A DNA stretch of 64,000 bases from Alitta virens (taxonomy: Eukaryota; Annelida; Polychaeta; Phyllodocida; Nereididae), in assembly GCA_932294295.1 (NCBI GenBank), contig OW028584.1, positions 25,653,638-25,717,637 on the forward strand, read 5' to 3'. Under the pieces are notes generated by a model. The model saw only the letters and a program-made list of their open reading frames with translations, was not told where the DNA came from and did not search any database. Position numbers and translations under genes: made by a program. The first letter of the stretch is position 1, and each line of letters starts with the position of its first letter. Below are positions 24,290 to 36,315 of this stretch, in pieces.

Positions 24290-25182
24290 CAAATATGATT
24301 ATTGTGAATATCTTCTGAGTAGATTGTCCAAATCATTCAATCATCAGACAATTTTGGCTTTTTGGCTATAAAACTTGCCTTGCATAGTAACATTAGACAG
24401 CCATTTTTCAGTTTTGTTTGTAACATTCCTTTAACACACGAAAGAGAGAATGCCTTCTGCAAATTTGCAGTCCTTTTTGTCTCTTCAAAGGAATGTGAAA
24501 AATGGCTGTCTGATGTTATTATGCAAGGCAATTTTTATGGCCTAAAAAGCCAAAATTGTGAAACCATGAGCTAGAATTATAACCAGAAACATTTCAGATT
24601 TTTATTTTATTTTTATTTTAGAAAACAAATAAATCCCTGACTAAGGTTTTTTTTATTCTTAATGATATCTTTTTAAACAATAAAACTTGTAGAGGCACTG
24701 TGGTTTCTTGGGCTGGACCTCAAAACAAATTTAAAGGGCATCCAACAGGTCCAGTATACTCTGGCATTAGTATGAAGCCATGTGCAGATCCTTTTTTTTC
24801 TTTTGCTTGTGACTTTATATTTGGTGGGGTTCAGACCAGGCGTTGATGGAGACCAAGTCATCAGCCCCCTCCAAGGAGCTAGTTTTATGCTAGGGACTTA
24901 TTTATACTTGGAAAAACATTGATTCATGTGAATGATTCTAAAATGGTGTTTCTGGTCGTAAGTCCTGCACATGGTATCACAATTTTGGCTTTTTAGGCTA
25001 TAAAACTTGCCTTGCATAGTAACATCAGACAGCCATTTTTCAAAGTTTTGTTTGTAACATTCCTTTGAAAAGACAAAAATGACTGAAATTTGCAGAAGGT
25101 TTTCTCTCTTTCATGTGCCTGATATGTCTGACGATTGAATGATTTGGACAATCCACTCAAAAGATATCCACAATAATCATAC
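24290..25182. mobile_element. Nested inverted-repeat elements
   Basis: The outer ends 24290-24350 and 25124-25182 are reverse complements (TGATTATTGTG, GATTGTCCAAATCATTCAATC). Inside the left side, 24350-24560 is itself a fold-back (ATTTTGGCTTTTTGGC, CTTGCCTTGCATAGTAACAT, ACAGCCATTTTTCA and their complements). A third arm of that inner element lies in direct orientation at 24985-25045. This is best read as one MITE with inverted ends carrying rearranged or nested copies of another. Confidence 0.7.
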
Positions 25183-26320
25183 ATTTACGTATTTGCATAA
25201 TAACTTTACTGTACTTAACCAACCCCGAAATATTGTCCCTGTTATGCCAATAAGTGTTTTTAAGTGGGAAATTTTGCTGGATTTATGTTTAGACGAGCTT
25301 GTTACACTCTCCATCACTCTTCCAAAGACACAAATATTTTAGACATACAATGAAAAAGTTCAATGCATGTAGGTGCTGAAGTGTCAGGGTTCTGCTCCAG
25401 CTTACCGACAAATTTCCAGCAAAGTGACTACAACACCTTTGACAAATGTTTTTGCCAAGGGTAATAATGAATGCAAGTAGCTGCACTACATAGAGAGAAT
25501 TACCATAATTATATATTATATATCTTTACTGGTCGTTAAATTTTATTTGTTGAGAATCTCTGTTTGATGGATTTAAGAGATCATATGTGATTAAAATTGT
25601 ACCACAGCAGTTACACAGGCATACAGCAGTTGCAGAGTGATAGCGAGTGTTACAAACTTGTCCGAAACATATTTATTTCATGGGTTTGTTAAAATATATA
25701 AAAAATAAGAAGAGAAATTGTTAAAAAATTTGAAAATTTTGACATATATGCACAACACCTCAAATTTGGAACCAGCACTACCAAATTAGTCAAAATACCT
25801 GTTTTTGTCTTGGTAATCCACTGTAAGTTGAAGTTTGTTGTCCAATGTAACTTACTGTTAACAGAATAAAACAAGCATTATGTAAACATCTAAAATATTA
25901 ATGCAACAGGTACAAAAAATTTCATACTGAACAAACTTTAGCTGCCAGGTAGAATAAATCATTAGCTGTTCTTCACTCATCTTGAGCTTTTACTATGAGT
26001 GAAATGCAACATACAGTCAGCCTGTTTGCAAGGAGCACATTTACATTTGTATTAGATTTGCTTCCTATCATAATCACACTCAAAATAAGAACTTAAACAA
26101 CTCGGATACAATAGGGGGTTTTTTAAATCCAAAACAATTTTTAAGGATGACTTACTAATGTTGCTTGTTCAGGACCAACGTTGCACTCTGTGGAGGCAAT
26201 GAACTTTTTTGCATGTCAGTCGCTGTCTTTTGTGTTTTCATCATTGGGGAGACTGATGATGAGGATGTTTCTTCCTGGTGTGTATAACCTTCGTCTTCCA
26301 TTCAAGTTCTTTGCAAGGTG

Positions 26321-29300
26321 TTAACGTAGCAAGTGTATCTTTTCTAGGTCCATTATTCTGAAAAAGCAAAAAATTTACATGCAATTGCAGTATGTAACCA
26401 ATTCTGTCTGACCTAAAATTGTAAATATAGCCAATGCACTTAACAGTTAAAGTAGCTGCTTATTACCAGTGAAACTAATGGAGTGCTGTTTATGGTAAAT
26501 GCTACTAAATATAGACTCTGATATGATAGAGGTCCATGATATATCTATGTTCACCATAGTTGTAACAATACAACATAGTACACTTATTTCTAGTCTGCAG
26601 CAACCAGACTGACCTAGATCACTACTTAATCACTGTCATCTACCACTATGTATAACATAAATTAAGCTGGATTTCCATTAAATAGTTACACAAGTTGGCT
26701 ATTCCTGAGACATTCAGACATAAAATGTTGACTGTTGTGTTCTGTTACATTTTTTATTTTGAAAATATTTTACATGGGTAAAACACTTCGGTAAAAAACC
26801 GTTTTTGCAAGCGGCCCATTAAAAACAAGGATTAAAATAAACTATAACATAAAATCATGAAAGTACAACTTTGCTCCAGTTTTGAAGCTATCATTAGTAT
26901 CACAGTTTTTTAAGCTCTCTGGCAGTAGATTCCAAGCAACTGATGCTCTATATATGAAAGACCTTTTGTACATTTGAGTTTGATATTCTAGTAATACAAC
27001 AATTAATGAATTTGCCAGACGAGTATTAATTTCATGCATGTCACCTGCCATAACTACAGAATTAACTAGATGTTGAGCATTTCTATGAGTACATCATTGT
27101 ATCTTTTGTCTACTCCTCTGATAATGGAAAGAATAAAAATAGCATTTTGCTTCCTTAAGGGAGAAAAATTACTGAAACCCTGTATGATGTTATATTTTGC
27201 GAGTGCCACACTTATACAACTGCTTCCAGTATACAAAGAGTTTTGATTGGTTCCTAGTCTTTGACAATGCCCAAGTTTACCATGTGTCTGGAGAAAGACC
27301 AATGCATCTAAAAAAAGTGCAATTATTAATAATCAGACATACTCCTTGGACAGTGGCAGCCACAAATTCTCCTGTTACTTAATCTGTTAATAAGGCAACC
27401 ATTAGCTTGCCAAGTACTTCCACTACCAGGGCAAGCAGTATTGAGTATGGCATGTATGGACTTTCTATAGATAAATTTGAATGTGGTAATTTCCAGTGGT
27501 ACCTAGTGTTTAAAGATAGACCAATGAATCAGTTTAAACAATTTTCAATTATAAATCATTAAGCACAGCCCTCTAATCAGCTAAAAGTGGCAACCACATA
27601 CTAGCCTGTTACTTCCTCAAAAAGGCAACAGTATGCCCATCTGTTACTTCCCATAAGGGCAACCAATAATGGGCATTGTACTTCCTTAATAAGGCAACCA
27701 ATAGCTAGCCGAGTACTTCCACTACCAGAGCAAGCAGCATTGAACATGGCATGTCCAGAAATTTTACAAGTACATTTTTTATTAATTTTGATGTTTTGAT
27801 AATTTCCAATTTTTCAGTTTAAACAATTTGCAATTATAAATAATCAAGCACACCCTTCTAATAGTGGCAACCACAAACTAGCCTGTTACTTCCTCAAAAA
27901 GGCAACAGTATGCCCACCTGTTACTTCCCATAAGGGCAACCAATAATGGGCATTGTACTTCCTTAATAAGGCAACCAATAGCTAGCCGAGTACTTCCTCT
28001 ACCAGAGCAAGCAGCATTGAACATGGCATGTCCAGAAATTTTACAAGTACATTTTTGATTAATTCTGATGTTTTGATAATTTCCAATGTTTCAGTTTAAA
28101 CAATTTGCAATTATAAATCATCAAGCACACCCCTCTAATAGTGGCAACCGCAAACTAGCCTGTTACTTCCTCAAAAAGGCAACAGTATGCCCACCTGTTA
28201 CTTCCCATAAGGGCAACCAATAATGGGCATTGTACTTCCTTAATAAGGCAACCAATAGCTAGCCGAGTACTTCCTCTACCAGAGCAAGCAGCATTGAACA
28301 TGGCATGTCCAGAAATTTTACAAGTACATTTTTGATTAATTCTGATGTTTTGATAATTTCCAATGTTTCAGTTTAAACAATTTGCAATTATAAATCATCA
28401 AGCACACCCCTCTAATAGTGGCAACCGCAAACTAGCCTGTTACTTCCTCAAAAAGGCAACAGTATGCCCACCTGTTACTTCCCATAAGGGCAACCAATAA
28501 TGGGCATTGTACTTCCTTAATAAGGCAACCAATAGCTAGCCGAGTACTTCCACTACCAGAGCAAGCAGGATTGAATGTGGCATGTCTGGAAATTTTACAA
28601 GTACATTTTTGATTGATTCTGGTGTTATGATAACTTCCAGTGTTACTTTGTGTTTAAAGATAGAACATTGTTTCAGTTTAAACAATTTTCAATTATAAAT
28701 CATTAAGCAAACCCCTCTAATAGTGGCAACCACAAACTAGCCTGTTACTTCCTCAAAAAGGCATCAGTATGCCCACCTGTTACTTCCCATAAGGGCAACC
28801 AATAATGGGCATTGTACTTCCTTAATAAGGCAACCAATAGCTAGCCGAGTACTTCCTCTACCAGAGCAAGCAGCATTGAACATGGCATGTCCAGAAATTT
28901 TACAAGTACATTTTTGATTAATTCTGATGTTTTGATAATTTCCAATGTTTCAGTTTAAACAATTTGCAATTATAAATCATCAAGCACACCCCTCTAATAG
29001 TGGCAACCGCAAACTAGCCTGTTACTTCCTCAAAAAGGCAACAGTATGCCCACCTGTTACTTCCCATAAGGGCAACCAATAATGGGCATTGTACTTCCTT
29101 AATAAGGCAACCAATAGCTAGCCGAGTACTTCCACTACCAGAGCAAGCAGGATTGAATGTGGCATGTCTGGAAATTTTACAAGTACATTTTTGATTGATT
29201 CTGCTGTTATGATAACTTCCAGTGTTACTTTGTGTTTAAAGATAGAACATTGTTTCAGTTTAAACAATTTTCAATTATAAATCATTAAGCAAACCCCTCT

Positions 29301-30405
29301 AATAGTGGCAACCACAAACTAGCCTGTTACTTCCTCAAAAAGGCATCAGTATGCCCATCTGTTACTTCCCATAAGGGCAACCAATAATGGGCATTGTACT
29401 TCCTTAATAAGGCAACCAATAGCCTGCTGAGTACTTCAATACCAGAGGAAGCAGCATGGGATGTACCTTTTATTTTATAGATAATTTTTGATTGATTCTG
29501 GGTTTTTAGTAGTATCCGGTCCCTAAAGAATCACCAATGCATCAGGGGGAGCTGCATGCTGGTCTTCTATCCCTTTGTGACATCACTATTTCACTCAATG
29601 ACCTGATTGTATAATTACATCATCAGAAGGGCAACCATTCACTGGAAGGGGAATTTTACTTCCTTAATAAAGCAACTAATGCAACTAATGAGCCATATGG
29701 TACACTGCAACTGATTTATGATAAAGTGATACCCTGTCAACTGCTGCTTATTTCAATTATGCGTTTTTGAACTCATAATTAGTATGCACCTATCTCCCAA
29801 CCAAAAGAAATGCAACCCATTAAAGTTGCTGGTTACATACCTACTCTGCTGATGTCTAGAAGTTCTTGGTGTACAGTTTGGTATATACCCTGAAAATACA
29901 TAATCAATTAGAAGGTTTAACTTTGTTTCAAAAGGCAGGTAATCTTATTTTATTAGCAAAGTCTGTACTGGATCTATTTATAAAAATCACTTTGTTGAGA
30001 CAGATATTAAAATATTAACTATGTATATTATCACATGATTACAGGTGATATTCACAATTTGCAACATTAAACATAAAACTCTTGCAAATTTGCATTAAAA
30101 TGATTGATGTGGTAGTCATAATTTGCAATATTTAGTGATTGTACTGAAAAGGGTAACTCTAACCTTGCACCAAATCTCTGCGAAGTTTGATGTTAATGAT
30201 ATCAGGTGCTCCATAGTCATCAAAAGTTATTTTCTGTTGTCTTTCATGGAGTTTTTTTCCAGTGTCTCCATAGTGATAGGATACTTCCATTTTCGTGTTT
30301 CGTGGCAGTGCTTGTATTTTGTCATGGTTCCTGGACATCCTCTGCTTATGCAGCTTTGGTCTATCAATCATGGTTAAGGTTTCTTTCAGCTTCATGTATC
30401 ACATC
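26321..30405 (-). CDS. Unknown minus-strand gene, three tentative coding exons
   Basis: Exon B spans 30405-30164 (acceptor ACTCTTGCAG, donor CAAG/GTTAGA); its ATG at 30395 opens a 77-codon stretch ending in phase 1. Exon C spans 29889-29841 (acceptor TATTTTCAG, donor AG/GTATGT) and continues the frame with GYIPNCTPRTSRHQQS. Exon D starts at 26357 (acceptor TTGCTTTTTCAG) and would add RIMDLEKIHLLR and a stop at 26321, giving 105 residues. The protein is basic and has no domain I recognise. Exon D also has a good donor (TTA/GTAAGT at about 26148) and longer open frames in its two other phases, so the 3' part may be wrong. The C-D intron contains a LINE end and the ~277-bp satellite. Confidence 0.42.
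26750..27302 (-). pseudogene. LINE reverse-transcriptase C-terminus
   Basis: On the minus strand the frame around 27051-26842 reads YKRSFIYRASVAWNLLPESL, then SFKTGAKLYF, the usual C-terminal blocks of CR1/Jockey-like reverse transcriptases. A frame at 27302-27066 (IIRGVDKRYNDVLIEML) leads into it after a frameshift. A-rich sequence near 26755 on the minus strand marks the 3' end. Confidence 0.7.
27345..29450 (+). repeat. Satellite array, ~277-bp unit with 305-bp variant
   Basis: The marker GGGCATTGTACTTCC occurs at 27671, 27948, 28224, 28502, 28807, 29084 and 29389, giving spacings of 277, 276, 278, 305, 277 and 305. The long units carry an extra ~28 bp (GTGTTACTTTGTGTTTAAAG). The last four units alternate, so a 582-bp dimer was duplicated. 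A more diverged unit lies at the left edge (27345-27600) and a broken one at the right. No long open frame. Confidence 0.93.
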
Positions 30406-33129
30406 CTGCAAGAGTAACCAATTTTTATTAGAACTATGTACTTTTTTATGCAATTTCTGTTCGAAAGTAGCTCCCAAATGGTCCATTGTGCAACAAAAAG
30501 TCAAGGTCAGAGAGAAATAGGCTAGATATCAACTTGTATTGTGGACGGCATGAAAGTATGGTATCTAAATTACAGTTTTTCCACTTTTCAAACTTCGTTT
30601 TGACATGTTTTTATTGCTAATGAAAAATCTGAAAAAATGCTATAAGTTGTGTTTAATTGTGTTTCTGGAGTTAAACTCTGGTATTAAAGCGCTTACCCAA
30701 CAAAATTTCATATGGTATTACTTAGTTGTGGCTCTTGACGGTCACATTTACATATCTTATCTGTGTTTTAATAATTTTGAAAAAAAAAAATTAATATTTC
30801 CATTTACAGACTGGAATCACTCACTGGATAAAAATGCTAAAAATGGTGTTGCTTCCTTCATATTCTATGGCATCACATACTTTACGATGAAAACCATACA
30901 TTTTGCAGAATTCATGTGCTTACACTAAATAATTGATCATAGTATTGCCATATTCTAATAAATTAAATGCCATAGATTTAATGTAAATAAGCAACCCAAC
31001 AATTCAGTAACTGTTGAAGGGAATATGGCAATTTATAATGTATTTGTTCCTTCAGTAGCCAGCTAAAGTTATCAGCGTGTGGAAAATATTTTGACTAATG
31101 AAAGCATGAAAATGGGTGTGTTGAGTAAGTTTCCTTACAAAATAAACCTTTTAGAGTTCTATTTAGTTGTATATAGTCTTTATACAAGTAAATAGAAACC
31201 TTAAATGTTTATTTAGTATGACATTATACCCAACATCTTTATATGGCATAACATTGCTGCTGAATTTCATATCTAAGTTGTAGATTAGTTAGGGAACATG
31301 CTGATAATTCTGGCAAACTGAATACTCCGTATTGTGCATACAATCTTTGAAACAGAAAAATTAAATGGCTATACAGTACTTTTGATACACACTTGGCTTC
31401 ACTCTGAATAGAATGGATTGCTATTAATTAAATATTTTCATACTTAGAACATAATGAAAAACTTAAAAGTTAAAAAAATAGAACATCTTGGACTCTAATT
31501 AGCATTGCGTAACAGGCTATATAGGCCAAGTAGCAATTATTTTGGTCCATTGCACACATAGCTGAGATATGTCCGTGTGACTATCAAAAGGCACCACTAG
31601 GCCATATGGTGTGTTACTGTATAAAATTTCATTTTATTCAAATCCTGTTGCTCCATTTTTCTGCTATTTTAGCAAAACTAAATATTTCAATTTTGCACTT
31701 GCTATTGCTACATTTCTGTAGTAGTACATACTACTCATACTGCTTCTAATGTCGAATTCAAGAACCCACATTGTCTAGATTAAGCAAAATTAATAAGTAT
31801 AAAATTCATAAAATATAGTGGAATGCACAAGTCTTATTATCTCATCATTATGTCTGCCTCTGGCAGCTGGCCATATAAACTGAGTAAGCTTCAGGTTCAG
31901 TAGCATTGGGACATTGAAACAGTGTAAAGAAGATGCATAGTTATAAATACATTAGTGCATTAGTATTAAGAGTTCAGCTCTGGAAACTAAAGTTTGTGTT
32001 AAGAGTTCTGCTTTGGAAATGAAAGTGTAACACCCACCCTCCTGCTTGTCGGACCAAAGAGACAAGAGTAGTAGTAGTACTCTTGTCTCCATGGTCAGAC
32101 AAACACTGAACATGCTGAACAGTTATAATGATGCCTGTATGCCATGTGGGATTCGCAGAGGGTTTTGTTGCAGCGCAGCCTATATTTTTATTTTATTGTT
32201 GATTTTATATAAATTTGTTAATTGTTATTACTTTTAAACATTATTTACCACTGTTTACTCGATTTCTTATTTCATGCACTGTGAGCAGTATTCTTTTGAA
32301 TCAGTGCTTTATAAGTTATATAACAATAATAAATAATGATAACTCATGCAAAATTTTCGGAAATTTTCGAAAATGAAACTCATGTTGGTCCTTTATAAGG
32401 CATTGTTAGCCAAAAATGATTACCGTGGTAACCAACTTTCTATATATATATAGTATAAGGAAAATGGTTTGTCTTCCCGTAATTTTGTGTTTTCTTATCA
32501 CAAATAATAAAAATTTGTCCCATTCATTACTTTCATTATGATGACAACTAGGGTCTAGTAAATGAAAGCAGAGTAAGCAGTGGGAATGATAGTACTACTA
32601 CAGAATGTAGCAACAGCAAGTGCAAAATTGAAATATTTAGTTTTGCTAAAATAGCATAAAATTTAGTGGATTCCACAAGTCTTATCATCTCATCATTATG
32701 TCTGCCACTGGCAGCTGGCCATATAAACTGAGTAAGCTTCAAGTTAGCATTGGGACAAATACACAATATACGTAATTTCAAAGTGACAGTGCATGGAGTC
32801 ACTAGACTTAATGGACAGTGTTAGCAGAAAACTGCATCTTACATATCTACAAAGTGTAAATATAACTATTTCAGTAATTGTTGATTGAATAATCATACAA
32901 ACAATAAAAAATAATTAATACACATTAATTATGACTAAATGATAGATATATATGGTAGCAGTGAACCATGTGTACACAACCTTTTTAAACCACAATTTAT
33001 CAAAAAATGTAAACAATGTTATAATAAAAACATATATTCAGTTACCTACTACAAGACAAAACATGGAACTTTCTTAACATTCTTATGGATCACAAGAGAA
33101 AAACCTGATCAAGAAACAAAATCACTTAC
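29893..33129. other. Intronic and upstream sequence of the unknown gene
   Basis: Apart from exon B this stretch has no supported coding sequence. The open frame at 30605-30928 has no recognisable domain. It contains the duplicated repeat at 31660-32760 and a 23-bp palindrome at 32049-32100 (GAGACAAGAGTA and its complement). Confidence 0.45.
31660..32760. repeat. Dispersed repeat in direct and inverted copies
   Basis: Segment 31670-31728 (TTTTAGCAAAACTAAATATT) is inverted at 32592-32656, while 31815-31915 (CTCATCATTATGTCTGCC, CAGCTGGCCATATAAACTGA) is repeated directly at 32660-32757. Shorter relatives of CATCTCATCATTATGT occur near 58870 and 45797, so this is a dispersed family. Confidence 0.75.
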
Positions 33130-33166
33130 CTCAAGTAGAAGCATGTCCTTCCCATAGCTCTTCCAA
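33130..33166 (-). other. Candidate 37-bp upstream exon
   Basis: On the minus strand, TCTTCATTCTGCAG is followed by 37 bp and then GAG/GTAAGTG, an excellent acceptor-donor pair. It would splice to exon B at 30405. Its own ATG would then open a short upstream frame (MLLLEDVIHEAERN) that ends inside exon B out of frame with the main start, so it fits a 5' untranslated exon better than a coding one. Confidence 0.35.
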
Positions 33167-33379
33167 CTGCAGAATGAAGAAATAAATCCCTCCAAAAGTT
33201 TATTAGGTCAGATTGTTATCAGGGGTTCAATTGAGGGCAGGGGGTGACAGCATCCCTTTGAAGTTTCCCAAAGGTCGGGGGTGCTGTTACATAACCGGAT
33301 GATATTATACATCACTGAGTGATATTATACCAATGATTTCCCTAGACATTGATGTATCCATATTTAAACATCATGGTCT

Positions 33380-33900
33380 TAATACTGGGGTGGTCTCTAA
33401 AGTGGGGTTTCTTTTAGTATTAATTGATTGGTCTTAATATTGAGGTGGTCTTTAAGTGGGGTTTTACATACTTGTCTAAATTGTAAATTTGGTCTTATTG
33501 GTGAGGTGGTCTTAATAGTAAGATGGTCTTAATAGTGAGGTGGTCTTAATTTGGGCTTTGCTTATATTTTTCTAAACTGTGGTTTTAATAGTGATGTGGT
33601 TAAAAAGGTTCTCTCTTAATCATTATCTAGACTGTAGTCTTAATGGTGGAGTGATCTTAATATTGAGATAATTTACTGCTCATGAGGTCTTAATCATGAG
33701 GTGGTCTTATAGAGGGGTTTCTCTTAATTATATATACTGTAGTCTTAATGATGAAGTGGTCTTAATATTGAGGGAGTTTTAAAGCAGAGAATATTTTCTT
33801 AATTATCAATATATTGCTAAATAGTGAGGTACCTTGGTCCTTATAGTGAGGTGGTCTTTTTTTTTTTTTTTAAGTGTGATTTCTCTCTTAATTATTTAGC
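33380..33900 (+). repeat. Degenerate GGTGGTCTTAATA repeats
   Basis: Many copies of GAGGTGGTCTTAATA and GTAGTCTTAAT occur at irregular spacing, with CTCTTAATTAT between them. An old minisatellite; no gene. Confidence 0.75.
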
Positions 33901-34211
33901 TTCAAACTGAGTCATTTATATGAAAGAATATGAATACTGATGTCCCAGATCCAGGTTGATTGGTGAAAGTGAACCCTTAGGACCTTAAAGTTGACATTCC
34001 CAGCCTAAATCTCAGGTCATAATTACTGAAGTTGAAGTAGCTCATACATATGCATATGCATCACATCAGCTAACTGCCCTGACCAGGGTCCAGGGGTCAA
34101 GTGCCTGGGAATCACTGAGGTGTGACCAAGATGCAAGGATGCTGCAGCCTAGCCTCACAGTTCACCTGTTGTTTCCCAAGAGAAATTACCATATTGTTTA
34201 CTTTGGCCAAA

Positions 34212-34214
<3 letters not shown>

Positions 34215-34244
<30 letters not shown>
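34215..34244. repeat. TA microsatellite
   Basis: About 15 uninterrupted AT/TA dinucleotides. Confidence 0.95.
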
Positions 34245-34248
<4 letters not shown>

Positions 34249-34535
34249 ATGTTAAGCAAGAGTCTGTTTTGATTCTATGCTGTGTAACTTTCTTCACCTG
34301 GCAAATTCCAAAACTTTGATAGAATAAAAACATAGGCTGCTGCAGCAGCATACCCTCAGCAAATTTGATAATACTGAACAATGTATATTGCCCTAGGTTT
34401 AGAAATATGACTATATATATATAACTGGTGAACCTATATATTGGGGTCCAAAATGAGAAATGTTATACAATGATGCAAAAGGGAATTATCATACATTTTT
34501 TTTGCTAACTATATCTAGGTATATTTTCATAAATA

Positions 34536-34840
34536 GAATGACCAACCTTCAAAGACTATGACCAATGAAGTTACCAAATTCTATAACACTTTTTTCTCCG
34601 AAATTTTGATGTCATATGGTTTCAACAGGGAGACCGTCAGCTGCCTCAATGTCCCCAGCCATGAGAAGCAAGCAGTTTGGATCCTGTGTGGGTTGACGTG
34701 TCGGATTCTATAGAGGTGATGTGCCAAATGGTTTTACCAGGCAGGATGAAACCGCAAGCATCCAGACCCCTGTCGGTAAGGCCTTGGGCAACTCCTTTGG
34801 CATTGGAGTTTCCAAGCACAAGAACCTTTTGCCTTGTCAA
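34536..34840 (-). pseudogene. SGNH-hydrolase-like remnant
   Basis: The minus strand reads QKVLVLGNSNAKGVAQGL, resembling the GDS block of SGNH esterases with Asp replaced by Asn, followed by CGFILPGKTIW. After a frameshift come LLLMAGDIEAADGLPVETI (the place of the GxND block), a stop, and NFGEKSVIEFGNFIGHSL. It differs clearly from the SGNH domain at 40.5 kb, so it is a second SGNH family, probably also retroelement-borne. Too decayed to be functional. Confidence 0.5.
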
Positions 34841-35394
34841 ACCCTGCCCCCATATGGCAACTACAACCTAGGTGTTTGCATTAGTGAAGTTGGGTTGTAA
34901 ACCAACTGGCTGCACTGGGACAAAGCTGTATGGATAACTGCAGTTACCCAATCTCTAGATGGTGGACTATGCTTCAGTCGACTCCTTTCCTAGATGAATG
35001 GTACAGTTGTCTATTTAAGATAGATTCAAGAGAAAAATTTACAAGAGCAGATCGAATGACTAATTTTTGGGGATTCTGCATTCTGAAAGTGCTTTAAAAT
35101 GAGTTACTTGATCTTGACAGGGATCAGGTAACTCCAGTTACAGTCGCAGCATTTTCCCAAGTGCATCTGGGACATTATGCAGAGAAATTAAGCAAGTGTA
35201 CAACAAACAGAAGATCCTTTTTAGTTCATCATTACATCTGAACTCATGAGCTGGATATGCCTTGTCTACGAGGTGGCAGGAGCGTTGTAGCAGTGATCTT
35301 GGACGGCCTTATTGCCAAGACATCAGTCATGACAATTCAAGTCTAGGTTGGTCTTACAAGTGTGAAAGGGACTTAATAAGTCTGGTACATTGAT

Positions 35395-35700
35395 CATATA
35401 ATATAAGAATGAACATAAGAATGAAAGAATAAATGCAGGAATGGAAGAGATTGACCAAAGGAATGAACAATGGTTTTGAATGATTGATCAAGGAATGAAA
35501 TTGGTAATGATCGAACAAAAGAATGAATGAATCAAACTTGTGAATTATTGAACAAAGGAATGAAATTTGAAATGAATACATTCAGGATGAAATGAATAAA
35601 GAAATTAATGGATGGAAGAATGAATGTAAACAGGAATGAATGAATGGAAGAATGAATGTAAACTGAAATGAAAGACTGAATGAAAAAATGACCAAATACA
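35395..35700. repeat. Second GAATGAA-type minisatellite
   Basis: Degenerate units of GGAATGAATGAATGGAAGA and GAATGTAAAC, similar to 21950-22350. Confidence 0.85.
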
Positions 35701-35704
35701 GGAA

Positions 35705-36315
35705 TCAATGCCACCCCCACCAAGCCCACCCCCCTCCCCTACCCCTGCCCCCTAAACCACCTTTTTAATATAATAATAGTACTTTAGGATTTTGTCCGGA
35801 ATATTACACCATATACATATCCCCAATTAGCCTATACCTCCAGATAAACCCACTTATCTTTTTCGTTCTAACTACCACCAGTATGCTCTGCCTACCCCAG
35901 ATTGCCCAAACCACCCCCATGTTTCCTTACTTGCTTCCAGATTACCCCAGATTGTGCCGCTTTCCCCTATATTGCCCCGTTAAACCCACCTATACCCAGA
36001 TTTCCCCCTTCCCCAGATTGCCCAACCTAAACCCATATTGTCGCCCTCCCCCCTTTTCCCTATCTACCCCCATATATATCGCCCATTCAACCCCCAAATC
36101 TCCCTGCCTACTTGGGAGTTCCCCGCCTACTTTCATATTGCCTCGCTTAACCCAAATAACCCCCCCCCCCCCACCTACCGCTTCACTTCCCCAACTACCC
36201 TCAGATTTCCCCCATTTTCCCCCTGATTACCCCATTTTGCCTCACCTAACCCCAGATAGTATCACATACCCCTCAGATAGTCTTGTGTACCCCCAGATTA
36301 CCTTCTGTGCATAAA
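35705..36315 (+). repeat. C-rich, strand-asymmetric minisatellite
   Basis: About 600 bp of pyrimidine-rich plus strand is built from units like TACCCCCAGATTGCCC with many runs of four or more C. It gives a proline-rich open frame at 35883-36314, which I read as a by-product of the repeat. The complementary strand could form G-rich structures. Confidence 0.8.

Larger units (their letters stand above)
20298..26320. other. Repeat-rich stretch, no supported gene
   Basis: Contents in order: ~350-bp direct repeats at 21060-21620 (CCATGGCAACC..AAATGCTGC at 21248 and 21600); GAATGAA repeats at 21950-22350; diverged tandem units at 22525-23110 sharing GGGGATATCTCCC and GGCTTCTGATCA; nested fold-back elements at 24290-25182. 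Minus-strand acceptor-like sites precede short open frames near 23740 (TTTTCCAG then GTCDLNH, 54 codons) and 25483-25408 (GTAG acceptor, CG/GTAAGC donor). These could be exons of the minus-strand gene at 26-30 kb but are unproven. Confidence 0.45.

Noticed and set aside
30605..30928. 107-codon plus-strand frame
   Set aside because: AT-rich, hydrophobic-looking translation without domain or splice support.
35883..36314. Proline-rich 143-codon frame
   Set aside because: By-product of the C-rich minisatellite; the frame has no non-repeat part.
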